From Flavobacteriales bacterium (GTDB taxonomy: Bacteria; Bacteroidota; Bacteroidia; Flavobacteriales; UBA7430), in the NCBI GenBank assembly GCA_002685115.1, contig NYWQ01000061.1:1-5858 (forward strand): a DNA stretch of 5,858 nucleotides. Direction: 5' to 3'. Each line of letters opens with the position of its first letter. The first letter of the stretch is position 1. Under the pieces are notes generated by a model. It was not told the DNA's origin, ran no database searches, and was given only the letters and a program-made list of their open reading frames with translations. The position numbers were made by a program, and so were the translations under genes. Below are positions 1 through 5,858 of the stretch, in pieces.

Positions 1-846
1 TTGCCCCAGTAAAATATACTTAGTTGCACTCGAACTAATTTGGTCTCCTTCAAACTCTTTTTTGTAAGAAATTAATTTTAAATATATTTTTGGAGTAACC
101 ATTTCCCCTTTAGACACAATGAGTTCTCCGATACTAACCTTACCGTTTACTTTAGCTATTTTTTGTTGGTCATATTTTAAACGTTCTTGAGTTTGAATAG
201 GATTAAAAATGTAATTTTCAGTTAGATTCTCTATCAGAATATTGGTCAGTTTCTTGTAGTAATCAATAGATTCAATCGCAATATTTTCAATTTTAATCTT
301 CGCAGTTTCCATGGTGTTAAAATCGCCCAAATAAGCTGATTCTTTTCCTTTACCTCTATCAACTAAAAGTAGATAATTCAATTCCTTTCCAATAACATTT
401 GGGTTGCTTTGTAGAACTCCTTTTTTGTAAATATCATTCCAAATAGAGCGAGCTTGTTCAACAAGCCTATTTACATATTTATTATGCTCTTTCTGAGATT
501 TTAAAGTTGGTTTGTTTTCTTTAGCAATTTTAGAAAAGTAATCCAACTTGGAGTCCAATTCTTGTCTTGCTTCTTTTAGTTTACTTCGTTCAAATTTAAA
601 AACAAACTTTTGGTTGTCTATTACCTGTTGTTGTTCTATGGCTATTTTCTCAACAGATTTAAGAATAGAAAATTCTAAGTCGGATATTAAATTTTCGTGT
701 GGCCAATACTTCCCTTCTATGGGTTCGTACTTGAAACTTTTTTTACGTGGCATTAAATAAACACATAAAACAATCGCAGTAGCAAATAAACCTATACGGT
801 AAAATAAATTATGATGATCTCTTACGAGATTAAATACTTTTTTCAT
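1..846 (-). CDS. pgpH: PgpH/YqfF-type 7TM-HD family membrane protein, N-terminal part (probable c-di-AMP phosphodiesterase)
   Basis: Partial gene: 282 codons read without a stop from ATG (846-844) to the left edge, so the C-terminal part lies outside. The start is firm because an in-frame TAA (852-850) sits two codons upstream and no other start lies between. Seen: a short basic cytoplasmic N-terminus, one membrane helix at residues about 14-32, then PRKKSFKYEP and WPHENLI (33-54), followed by a long soluble, Lys/Glu-rich helical region. Residues about 208-262 carry the pattern NYIFNP...R...KVNGKVSIGELIVSKGEMVTP...L, typical of the end of the 7TMR-HDED extracytoplasmic domain. Known: in this family the domain is followed by seven membrane helices and a cytoplasmic HD domain; Listeria PgpH hydrolyses c-di-AMP to pApA. 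Inferred: the same activity here, although the catalytic HD residues cannot be seen. The gene is divergent from the thiolase gene. Family assignment is confident; substrate is less so. Confidence 0.85.
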   Translation of the reverse strand, partial: MKKVFNLVRDHHNLFYRIGLFATAIVLCVYLMPRKKSFKYEPIEGKYWPHENLISDLEFSILKSVEKIAIEQQQVIDNQKFVFKFERSKLKEARQELDSKLDYFSKIAKENKPTLKSQKEHNKYVNRLVEQARSIWNDIYKKGVLQSNPNVIGKELNYLLLVDRGKGKESAYLGDFNTMETAKIKIENIAIESIDYYKKLTNILIENLTENYIFNPIQTQERLKYDQQKIAKVNGKVSIGELIVSKGEMVTPKIYLKLISYKKEFEGDQISSSATKYILLGQ

Positions 847-892
847 CGCTTAAATACATTTCCTACGAACATAAACAAAAAACCAATCTTCA

Positions 893-900
893 CAAAGATA
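893..900 (-). promoter_or_regulatory. Putative -7 element of the pgpH-like gene
   Basis: On the minus strand this octamer reads TATCTTTG, an exact match to the Bacteroidota -7 consensus TAnnTTTG. It lies 46 bp before the ATG at 846, which would give a leader of roughly 40 nt. No clear TTG -33 element is present at the expected spacing (around 919-922), so the call rests on the -7 match and its position. Confidence 0.5.
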
Positions 901-931
901 AAAGCAAGACAAAATGAGCGTTCATTTTTTG

Positions 932-938
932 TAACTTG
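932..938 (+). promoter_or_regulatory. Possible degenerate -7 element of the thiolase gene
   Basis: The bases TAACTTG, followed by CAGCC, resemble the Bacteroidota -7 consensus TAnnTTTG but lack one T. They lie 20 bp before the thiolase ATG, implying a very short leader of about 10-15 nt. No TTG is found at the expected -33 distance. It is the best candidate in the 112-bp gap but weak. Confidence 0.3.
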
Positions 939-958
939 CAGCCTTAAATATAAAATAT

Positions 959-2137
959 ATGAAAGAAGTAGTTATAGTAGCTGCAGTAAGAACGCCTATG
1001 GGAAGTTTCGGTGGCGTGTTGTCATCTGTAGCAGCTCCAAAACTTGGAGCAGCTGCCATTAGAGGAGCATTAAATAAAATAAATTTAAACCCAGAACTTG
1101 TTCAAGAAGTTATAATGGGAAATGTGTTGCAAGCAAATACAGGACAAGCTCCAGCTCGTCAAGCTGCGATTGCTGCAGGTTTATCTAAAAACACACCTTG
1201 TACTACCTTAAACAAGGTTTGCGCTTCTGGAATGAAAGCTGTTATTATGGCTGCTCAAAGCATTAAGGCCGGAGACAACGACATTGTTGTTGCTGGTGGT
1301 ATGGAGAACATGTCAATGGTTCCTTACTATATGGATAAAGCTCGTAATGGGTACCGTTTAGGTGACGGAGTTGTAGTAGATGGTTTGGTTAAAGACGGAT
1401 TAACAGATGTTTACAACAAAGTACATATGGGGGTTTGTGCAGAAATCTGTGCTGATGAAATGAACTTTTCTAGAGAAGCACAAGATCAATTTGCATTAAC
1501 CTCATACGAACGCGCTGCTCAGGCATGGAAAACAGGTAAATTCTCTGAGGAGATCGTTCCTGTAGAAGTACCACAAAGACGTGGCGATACTATTTTTGTG
1601 ACTGAAGATGAAGAGTATACCAAAATTAATAAAGAGAAATTCTTAAAATTACGAACTGTATTTAAAAAGGAGGGTACAATAACAGCTGGAAATGCATCTA
1701 CTATTAATGATGGAGCTTCAGCACTTGTTTTAATGTCTGCTGCAAAAGCCTTAGAAATGGGCATCACTCCTTTAGCCAAAATAACATCTTATGCAGATGC
1801 CGCTCATGAACCTGAATGGTTTACTACGGCACCAGCAAAAGCTATACCTCTGGCATTAAGTAAAGCGGGTTTAACAAGTAATGATATTTCTTACTGGGAA
1901 TTGAATGAAGCATTTTCTGTAGTTGGACTTGCAAATATTGCCAAACTAAAATTAGACGCTGCAAAAGTTAATATTAATGGTGGAGCCGTTTCATTAGGTC
2001 ATCCTTTGGGTAGTTCTGGTGCTCGTATTTTGGTTACTTTAGTTAACGTATTGAAACAAAATAACGCAAAGTATGGAGCTGCAGGTATCTGCAATGGTGG
2101 CGGAGGTGCGTCCGCAATGGTACTGGAAAATTTATAA
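959..2137 (+). CDS. atoB: Acetyl-CoA acetyltransferase (thiolase II)
   Basis: A complete 392-residue thiolase, the normal length for the family. It is expected to be cytoplasmic and to condense two acetyl-CoA to acetoacetyl-CoA, or run the reverse thiolysis. All catalytic elements are visible: nucleophile Cys88 in NKVCASGMKA, GGMENMS at 113-119, NEAF at 316-319, His348 in GGAVSLGHPLG, and Cys378 in GICNGGGGASA. These positions match the Zoogloea-type biosynthetic thiolase almost exactly. The middle part (DEEYTKIN, LRTVFKKEGTITAGNAST) also resembles mitochondrial ACAT1. The ATG at 959 is the first ATG after an in-frame stop at 932-934, and the protein begins with the usual MKEVVIVAAVRTP. The gene stands alone: divergent from the pgpH-like gene and closed by a terminator, with no beta-oxidation or polyhydroxybutyrate partner in view, so the physiological direction is open. 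Longer-chain 3-ketoacyl-CoA specificity cannot be excluded. The symbol marks activity rather than proven orthology; phaA or thlA would be equivalent names. Confidence 0.93.
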   Translation: MKEVVIVAAVRTPMGSFGGVLSSVAAPKLGAAAIRGALNKINLNPELVQEVIMGNVLQANTGQAPARQAAIAAGLSKNTPCTTLNKVCASGMKAVIMAAQSIKAGDNDIVVAGGMENMSMVPYYMDKARNGYRLGDGVVVDGLVKDGLTDVYNKVHMGVCAEICADEMNFSREAQDQFALTSYERAAQAWKTGKFSEEIVPVEVPQRRGDTIFVTEDEEYTKINKEKFLKLRTVFKKEGTITAGNASTINDGASALVLMSAAKALEMGITPLAKITSYADAAHEPEWFTTAPAKAIPLALSKAGLTSNDISYWELNEAFSVVGLANIAKLKLDAAKVNINGGAVSLGHPLGSSGARILVTLVNVLKQNNAKYGAAGICNGGGGASAMVLENL

Positions 2138-2156
2138 GTTTATACACCACTATACT

Positions 2157-2190
2157 AAAGCTATGTTTTAGTAAAACACAGCTTTTTTTT
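2157..2190 (+). terminator. Intrinsic terminator of the thiolase gene
   Basis: A 13-bp stem pairs 2157-2169 with 2173-2185 around the 3-nt loop AGT, with a single A/C mismatch (2163 with 2179). The run of eight T ends at 2190. It starts 19 bp after the thiolase stop codon. The stem is A/T-rich with a GC core (AAAGC / GCTTT), typical of terminators in AT-rich genomes. Confidence 0.85.
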
Positions 2191-2204
2191 GTTAAATTTT
2201 GTTT

Positions 2205-2222
2205 AAAAAGGAAGTCCTTTTT
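2205..2222 (+). other. Short second hairpin between thiolase terminator and DUF349 promoter
   Basis: The arms AAAAAGGA (2205-2212) and TCCTTTTT (2215-2222) form a perfect inverted repeat; as RNA it would be about seven base pairs closed by the loop AAGT. With only two G-C pairs it is weak. The A-run on the left and T-run on the right make it look like a symmetrical backup terminator, but a chance A/T-rich palindrome is equally possible. Confidence 0.3.
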
Positions 2223-2261
2223 TCTATCAACGTTATTCCTTAAAATATTCGCTTAAATTCT

Positions 2262-2269
2262 TATATTTG
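2262..2269 (+). promoter_or_regulatory. Putative -7 element of the DUF349 gene
   Basis: TATATTTG followed by C is an exact match to the Bacteroidota -7 consensus TAnnTTTG. It lies 33 bp before the ATG at 2303, giving a leader of about 25-30 nt. The expected -33 position (around 2240) has no TTG, so that part is weak. The element also decides the gene start, because the only upstream in-frame alternative, TTG at 2267-2269, is inside it. Confidence 0.6.
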
Positions 2270-2302
2270 CTATCATCAAAAATAAAATTGATCCAAATTA
2301 TA

Positions 2303-4123
2303 ATGGAAGAAACGAACGTAACGAATCAGGTTGAAGATAAGGAAACTATCGTAAAAATCACCCCAGAACAAGCAACTGTTCCTGTTGCTAATACTGAGTT
2401 GGAAAATTACATTAAACTTGATACGGAAGAACTAATAGACACTGTAAAATCTCTTGTAGATACGGCTCCTATTCAAAGTATAAAGGCTCAAATAGATGAG
2501 GCAAAAAAAATATTTTACGACAGAAGTAATACGACTTACAAAGATGCTTTAGAAAAGTTTAAAGCTACTCAGGTAGAAGTTGAAGGAGAAGAACCCGAGA
2601 ATTTTGAGTTCATTTACCCCAACACTGATGCGTTTAAAGCTGTAATGGATACATACAAAAAACGCAGAAATGCTTTTTACAGCGAACAAGAAAAAGAAAT
2701 GAGTAAAAACTTGAAAATTAAGTTAGACTTAATTGAAGAGTTAAAAGGCTTGGTAAATGCTGAGGAGAAGATTAAAGTAACTTTTGAGCATTTTAAAGAC
2801 ATACAAATACGTTGGAAAGCTGTAGGTCAGGTTCCAAAATCTGATTTGAATAATTTGTGGCAAACGTACCACCATCATGTCGAAAAATTCTTTGATTTTT
2901 TAAGGATCAATAATGACCTAAGAGATATTGAATTTAAGCGAAATCTTGAACTCAAAAATGCACTCTGTGATAAAGCTGACATTGTAGCTCAAGAAGATAA
3001 TTTAGACGCTGCTTTTACCGTTCTTCAAGAACTTCACGATGCCTGGAAAGAAATAGGTCCGGTTGGAAGAAATGATAGAGAGACGGTGTGGGAACGTTTT
3101 CAAGCAGCGACCAAGATAGTACATAAAAAAAGAAATGATTTTTACGAAAAACGCAAAGAATCTTTTCAAGATAATTTTAATGCTAAAATTTTAATTTGTG
3201 ATCAAATTAAAGCCATTGATTACGCTGAATTAACCCATCATAACAAATGGCAAAAGCAATCAGAAATCATTAACAATTTAAGAGAAGATTGGAAAAAAAT
3301 AGGGCCCATCTCAAGAGAACAAAATGAGGAATCTTGGTCTTTATTTATAGATCTTACAAAAGATTTTAATTCAAAAAAGAATGACTTTTACAGAGCTCTT
3401 AAAAGTGGCCAAAAAGAAAACTTAGCCATTAAATTAGCCCTTGTGGAAAAAGCTGAAGCATTAGCTGATAGTAACGATTGGGCTGAAACAGCTAATGCTT
3501 TAAAGAAACTTCAAAGTGATTGGAAAAAATCTGGAATGGCTCCTAAGAAAGAAGCCGATGCTCTTTGGATAAGATTAAGAACTGCATGCAACTCATTTTT
3601 CGAAAATCTAAAAAAACAAAACGAAGAAAAAGATAAAGAATTTAAAGGTAATTTAGAACTTAAGCAGTCGTTCCTGAAAGAAGTTGAATCTTTTAAAAAC
3701 TCAGGAGATACAATAGCTGATGTTCAAACCATTAAAGGTTTTATCAATTCGTGGAAAGAAATGGGCAGAGTACCGGGTAAAAATGTAAAAGCAATTGAAG
3801 GTACATTTAGAACTCTTATAGATGGTTATTTTGACCAACTAGACATGGACAAGGCTGAAAAAAGAGACATTCAGTTTAAAACACGTATTGAGGCGATTGT
3901 TGCTGAAGGAGAAGGAAATAAACTGAAAGATGAGTTGTTTAAAATGCAACAAACTTCCAAGAAATGTAAGGAAGAATTAACACTTCTAGAAAACAACATC
4001 AGTTTCTTTAAAAATGCGAAAGACGACAATCCTCTTTTAAAAGAAGTCCGTAAAAACATAGAACGACAGAAAGAGAAATTTGAAGAAATAAAATCTCGAA
4101 TGACTTACTTAAAAAGTTTATAA
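2303..4123 (+). CDS. DUF349 repeat protein, function unknown
   Basis: A complete 606-residue, highly charged, Lys/Glu-rich and probably all-helical protein with no signal peptide or membrane helix, so expected in the cytoplasm. Seen: five DUF349-type repeats, each led by WKxxG at Trp171, 248, 330, 407 and 484. In the first four a second Trp follows exactly 15 residues later (186, 263, 345, 422); the fifth has Glu499 there. The period is 77 residues except 82 between repeats 2 and 3. Before them a degenerate half-repeat at about 108-126 (TDAFKA...KKRRNAFY) aligns with repeat 2 (WERFQA...KKRNDFY). An acidic, probably disordered N-terminus (1-40) and a helical, coiled-coil-like C-terminus (about 515-606) flank the repeats. 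Known: such proteins are common in Bacteroidota, but I know no established biochemical role. Start: ATG at 2303; a TTG at 2267 would add 12 residues but falls in the promoter. It has its own promoter and terminator, so it is probably monocistronic. Confidence 0.9.
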   Translation: MEETNVTNQVEDKETIVKITPEQATVPVANTELENYIKLDTEELIDTVKSLVDTAPIQSIKAQIDEAKKIFYDRSNTTYKDALEKFKATQVEVEGEEPENFEFIYPNTDAFKAVMDTYKKRRNAFYSEQEKEMSKNLKIKLDLIEELKGLVNAEEKIKVTFEHFKDIQIRWKAVGQVPKSDLNNLWQTYHHHVEKFFDFLRINNDLRDIEFKRNLELKNALCDKADIVAQEDNLDAAFTVLQELHDAWKEIGPVGRNDRETVWERFQAATKIVHKKRNDFYEKRKESFQDNFNAKILICDQIKAIDYAELTHHNKWQKQSEIINNLREDWKKIGPISREQNEESWSLFIDLTKDFNSKKNDFYRALKSGQKENLAIKLALVEKAEALADSNDWAETANALKKLQSDWKKSGMAPKKEADALWIRLRTACNSFFENLKKQNEEKDKEFKGNLELKQSFLKEVESFKNSGDTIADVQTIKGFINSWKEMGRVPGKNVKAIEGTFRTLIDGYFDQLDMDKAEKRDIQFKTRIEAIVAEGEGNKLKDELFKMQQTSKKCKEELTLLENNISFFKNAKDDNPLLKEVRKNIERQKEKFEEIKSRMTYLKSL

Positions 4124-4130
4124 ATCTACT

Positions 4131-4161
4131 AAAGGCATTCCAAACGGAATGCTTTTTTTTT
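4131..4161 (+). terminator. Intrinsic terminator between the DUF349 gene and uvrB
   Basis: The arms 4131-4141 (AAAGGCATTCC) and 4146-4156 (GGAATGCTTTT) form an 11-bp stem with one G-T wobble and the loop AAAC, followed by a run of nine T (4153-4161, overlapping the stem base). It begins 8 bp after the DUF349 stop and ends 9 bp before the uvrB ATG, so it also forms part of the DNA immediately upstream of uvrB. Confidence 0.88.
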
Positions 4162-4170
4162 CATTTCTCT

Positions 4171-5858
4171 ATGAAATTTCAGCTAGAATCAGAATTTAGT
4201 CCCACTGGAGATCAACCTCAAGCCATTCGAAAAATAGCCGAAGGATTGAAACAAAATATGCCTTACCAAACTTTACAAGGAGTTACGGGCTCAGGTAAAA
4301 CTTTTACCATGGCTAATGTAATTAAAGAAGTAAATAAACCAACATTAATTCTGTGTCATAACAAAACACTTGCAGCACAACTGTACGGAGAATTTAAACA
4401 ATTCTTCCCTAACAATGCGGTTGAGTATTTTGTTTCGTATTACGATTATTACCAGCCAGAGGCCTACATTCCCCATTCAGGGTTATATATAGAAAAAGAT
4501 TTGTCTGTTAATGAAGAAATTGAAAAGTTAAGGTTGAGTACATCTTCTTCTCTTCTTTCTGGCAGAAGAGATGTACTTGTTGTTTCTTCGGTCTCTTGTA
4601 TTTACGGAATTGGAAATCCAGATGAGTTTAGTAAGAATGTGATTGAACTTCAGATTAGTCAAAAGATAAACCGTCAAGAATTATTATTATCATTAGTTGG
4701 CTCATTGTATTCTAGAACTGAAATCCAATTAGAGCGAGGTCAATTTAGAGTAAAAGGCGATTGTGTAGAAATATTTCCAGGTTATTCTGATACCGGTTTA
4801 CGCATTCTATTTTGGAACGATGAGATTGAAACCTTAGAATCTTTTGATACGATTACTGGACATCGAATTAGTCAGTTTGAAGATTTGAAAATTTACCCTG
4901 CTAATATATTCGTTACTTCTAAAGATAGGCTCGATTTAGCTAAGCATACAATAAAGACTGATTTAATAAAACAAGTAGACTATTTTAAAGAAATAGGTAA
5001 GCACTTAGAGGCAAAAAGGTTAGAAGAGCGTGTTAATTTCGATTTAGAAATGATTCAAGAACTAGGCTATTGTTCTGGTATTGAGAATTACTCTAGGTAT
5101 CTAGATGGTAGAGAGGCGGGAACTAGACCTTTCTGTTTGTTGGATTATTTTCCTAACGATTTCATGCTATTTGTAGATGAAAGTCATGTTACTTTATCGC
5201 AAGTAAAGGCGATGTATGGTGGAGACAGGTCTAGAAAAGAAAACCTTGTAGAGTACGGATTTAGATTACCTGCAGCAATGGATAACAGACCTTTAAAATT
5301 TGAAGAGTTTGAAGCCATCGTACCTCAAGTAGTATACGTAAGTGCAACACCAGCTGATTATGAATTAGAACAGTCTGAAGGTGTCATTGTGGAACAAATT
5401 ATTAGACCCACTGGTCTTTTAGATCCAATAATTGAAATTAGACCGTCGCAAAATCAAATAGACGATCTTTTAGCCGAAATTAATTTAAGAGTTGAAGAAG
5501 ATGAAAGAATTTTAGTTACCACACTTACCAAAAGGATGGCAGAAGAATTGACCATTTATTTAACTAAATATGGTGTGCGGTGTCGTTACGTTCACTCTGA
5601 TGTTGACACGCTAGAACGTGTAGAAATTATGCGTGATTTACGATTGGGTATGTTTGATGTTCTTATTGGTGTGAATTTACTGAGAGAAGGATTGGATTTG
5701 CCAGAAGTTTCCTTAGTCGCCATTTTAGATGCCGATAAAGAAGGTTTTCTAAGATCTCAACGTTCGCTAACTCAAACGGTTGGTAGAGCTGCTAGACATT
5801 TAAAAGGAAAAGCCATTTTTTATGCTGATAAAGTGACCAATTCCATGCAATTGACTAT
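4171..5858 (+). CDS. uvrB: UvrABC excinuclease subunit B, C-terminally cut by the window edge
   Basis: UvrB is the damage-verifying helicase-like subunit of nucleotide excision repair: it is loaded by UvrA, inserts a beta-hairpin between the DNA strands and recruits UvrC. The first 562 codons are present and uninterrupted; the family is usually about 660-680 residues, so roughly the last 100, including the C-terminal UVR motif that contacts UvrC, lie outside. Seen: Walker A GVTGSGKT (37-44), the aromatic beta-hairpin [12 protein letters not shown] (90-101), [21 protein letters not shown] region (130-150), the UvrA-binding domain (about 150-250), Walker B DESH (336-339), SATP (391-394), the second helicase domain from about 430 with [15 protein letters not shown] (499-513), and motif [10 protein letters not shown] (535-542) with its arginines. 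The ATG at 4171 gives the usual start [19 protein letters not shown]. Only 47 bp separate it from the DUF349 gene, and a terminator fills most of that, so its promoter is not obvious. Residue 543 after motif VI is His, where Asn is usual. Confidence 0.97.
   Translation, partial: MKFQLESEFSPTGDQPQAIRKIAEGLKQNMPYQTLQGVTGSGKTFTMANVIKEVNKPTLILCHNKTLAAQLYGEFKQFFPNNAVEYFVSYYDYYQPEAYIPHSGLYIEKDLSVNEEIEKLRLSTSSSLLSGRRDVLVVSSVSCIYGIGNPDEFSKNVIELQISQKINRQELLLSLVGSLYSRTEIQLERGQFRVKGDCVEIFPGYSDTGLRILFWNDEIETLESFDTITGHRISQFEDLKIYPANIFVTSKDRLDLAKHTIKTDLIKQVDYFKEIGKHLEAKRLEERVNFDLEMIQELGYCSGIENYSRYLDGREAGTRPFCLLDYFPNDFMLFVDESHVTLSQVKAMYGGDRSRKENLVEYGFRLPAAMDNRPLKFEEFEAIVPQVVYVSATPADYELEQSEGVIVEQIIRPTGLLDPIIEIRPSQNQIDDLLAEINLRVEEDERILVTTLTKRMAEELTIYLTKYGVRCRYVHSDVDTLERVEIMRDLRLGMFDVLIGVNLLREGLDLPEVSLVAILDADKEGFLRSQRSLTQTVGRAARHLKGKAIFYADKVTNSMQLT

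Noticed and set aside
548..760. Plus-strand 70-codon open frame
   Set aside because: It lies entirely antisense to the PgpH-like coding region, whose protein shows clear family motifs; the plus-strand translation has no recognisable features.
847..958. Possible riboswitch or small RNA in the divergent intergenic region
   Set aside because: The region is only 112 bp, A/T-rich, and contains no convincing long hairpin or conserved riboswitch core that I can recognise.
811..1062. Plus-strand 83-codon open frame across the divergent intergenic region
   Set aside because: It overlaps the 5' end of the pgpH-like gene in antisense and the thiolase gene in another frame; the thiolase frame is certain, so this is a shadow.
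1519..1779. Minus-strand 86-codon open frame inside the thiolase gene
   Set aside because: It is antisense to a fully conserved part of the thiolase and shows no domain or promoter of its own.
2193..2201. TAAATTTTG as a promoter -7 element
   Set aside because: It has one base too many compared with TAnnTTTG and lies just after the thiolase terminator, about 100 bp from the next gene, while a perfect element exists at 2262-2269.
3871..4059. Minus-strand 62-codon open frame inside the DUF349 gene
   Set aside because: It is antisense to the Lys/Glu-rich C-terminal coding region; the Phe/Leu/Ser-rich translation is what such codons give when read backwards.
2303..4123. Idea that the DUF349 gene and uvrB form a repair operon
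   Set aside because: A strong terminator lies between them and nothing in the DUF349 protein resembles a repair enzyme; adjacency alone is not enough.

Overview
The window reads as ordinary chromosome from a member of the Bacteroidota, most likely a flavobacterium-like organism. The evidence is high A+T content, gene starts without Shine-Dalgarno sequences but with A/T-rich leaders, promoter elements of the Bacteroidota form TAnnTTTG, and protein variants typical of that phylum. No mobile element, tRNA, rRNA or CRISPR array was found.

Layout: bases 1-846 (minus strand) hold the first 282 codons of a membrane-anchored PgpH/YqfF-type protein (7TMR-HDED extracytoplasmic domain), cut by the left edge before its seven-helix and HD phosphodiesterase parts. 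A 112-bp divergent intergenic region separates it from a complete acetyl-CoA acetyltransferase (959-2137, plus). A strong intrinsic terminator, a second weak hairpin and a good TAnnTTTG promoter fill the next gap. A complete 606-residue protein of five DUF349 repeats follows (2303-4123, plus). After another strong terminator, uvrB begins at 4171 and runs off the right edge with about 562 codons present.

The genes look like independent units rather than one pathway: c-di-AMP turnover (inferred), acyl-CoA metabolism, a protein of unknown function, and nucleotide excision repair. Terminators after the thiolase and the DUF349 gene support separate transcription. No clear new system is visible. 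The points most worth a second look are the very regular tryptophan-pair repeat of the DUF349 protein, its start-codon problem (a TTG start would lie inside the promoter), and a terminator ending only 9 bp before the uvrB start codon.
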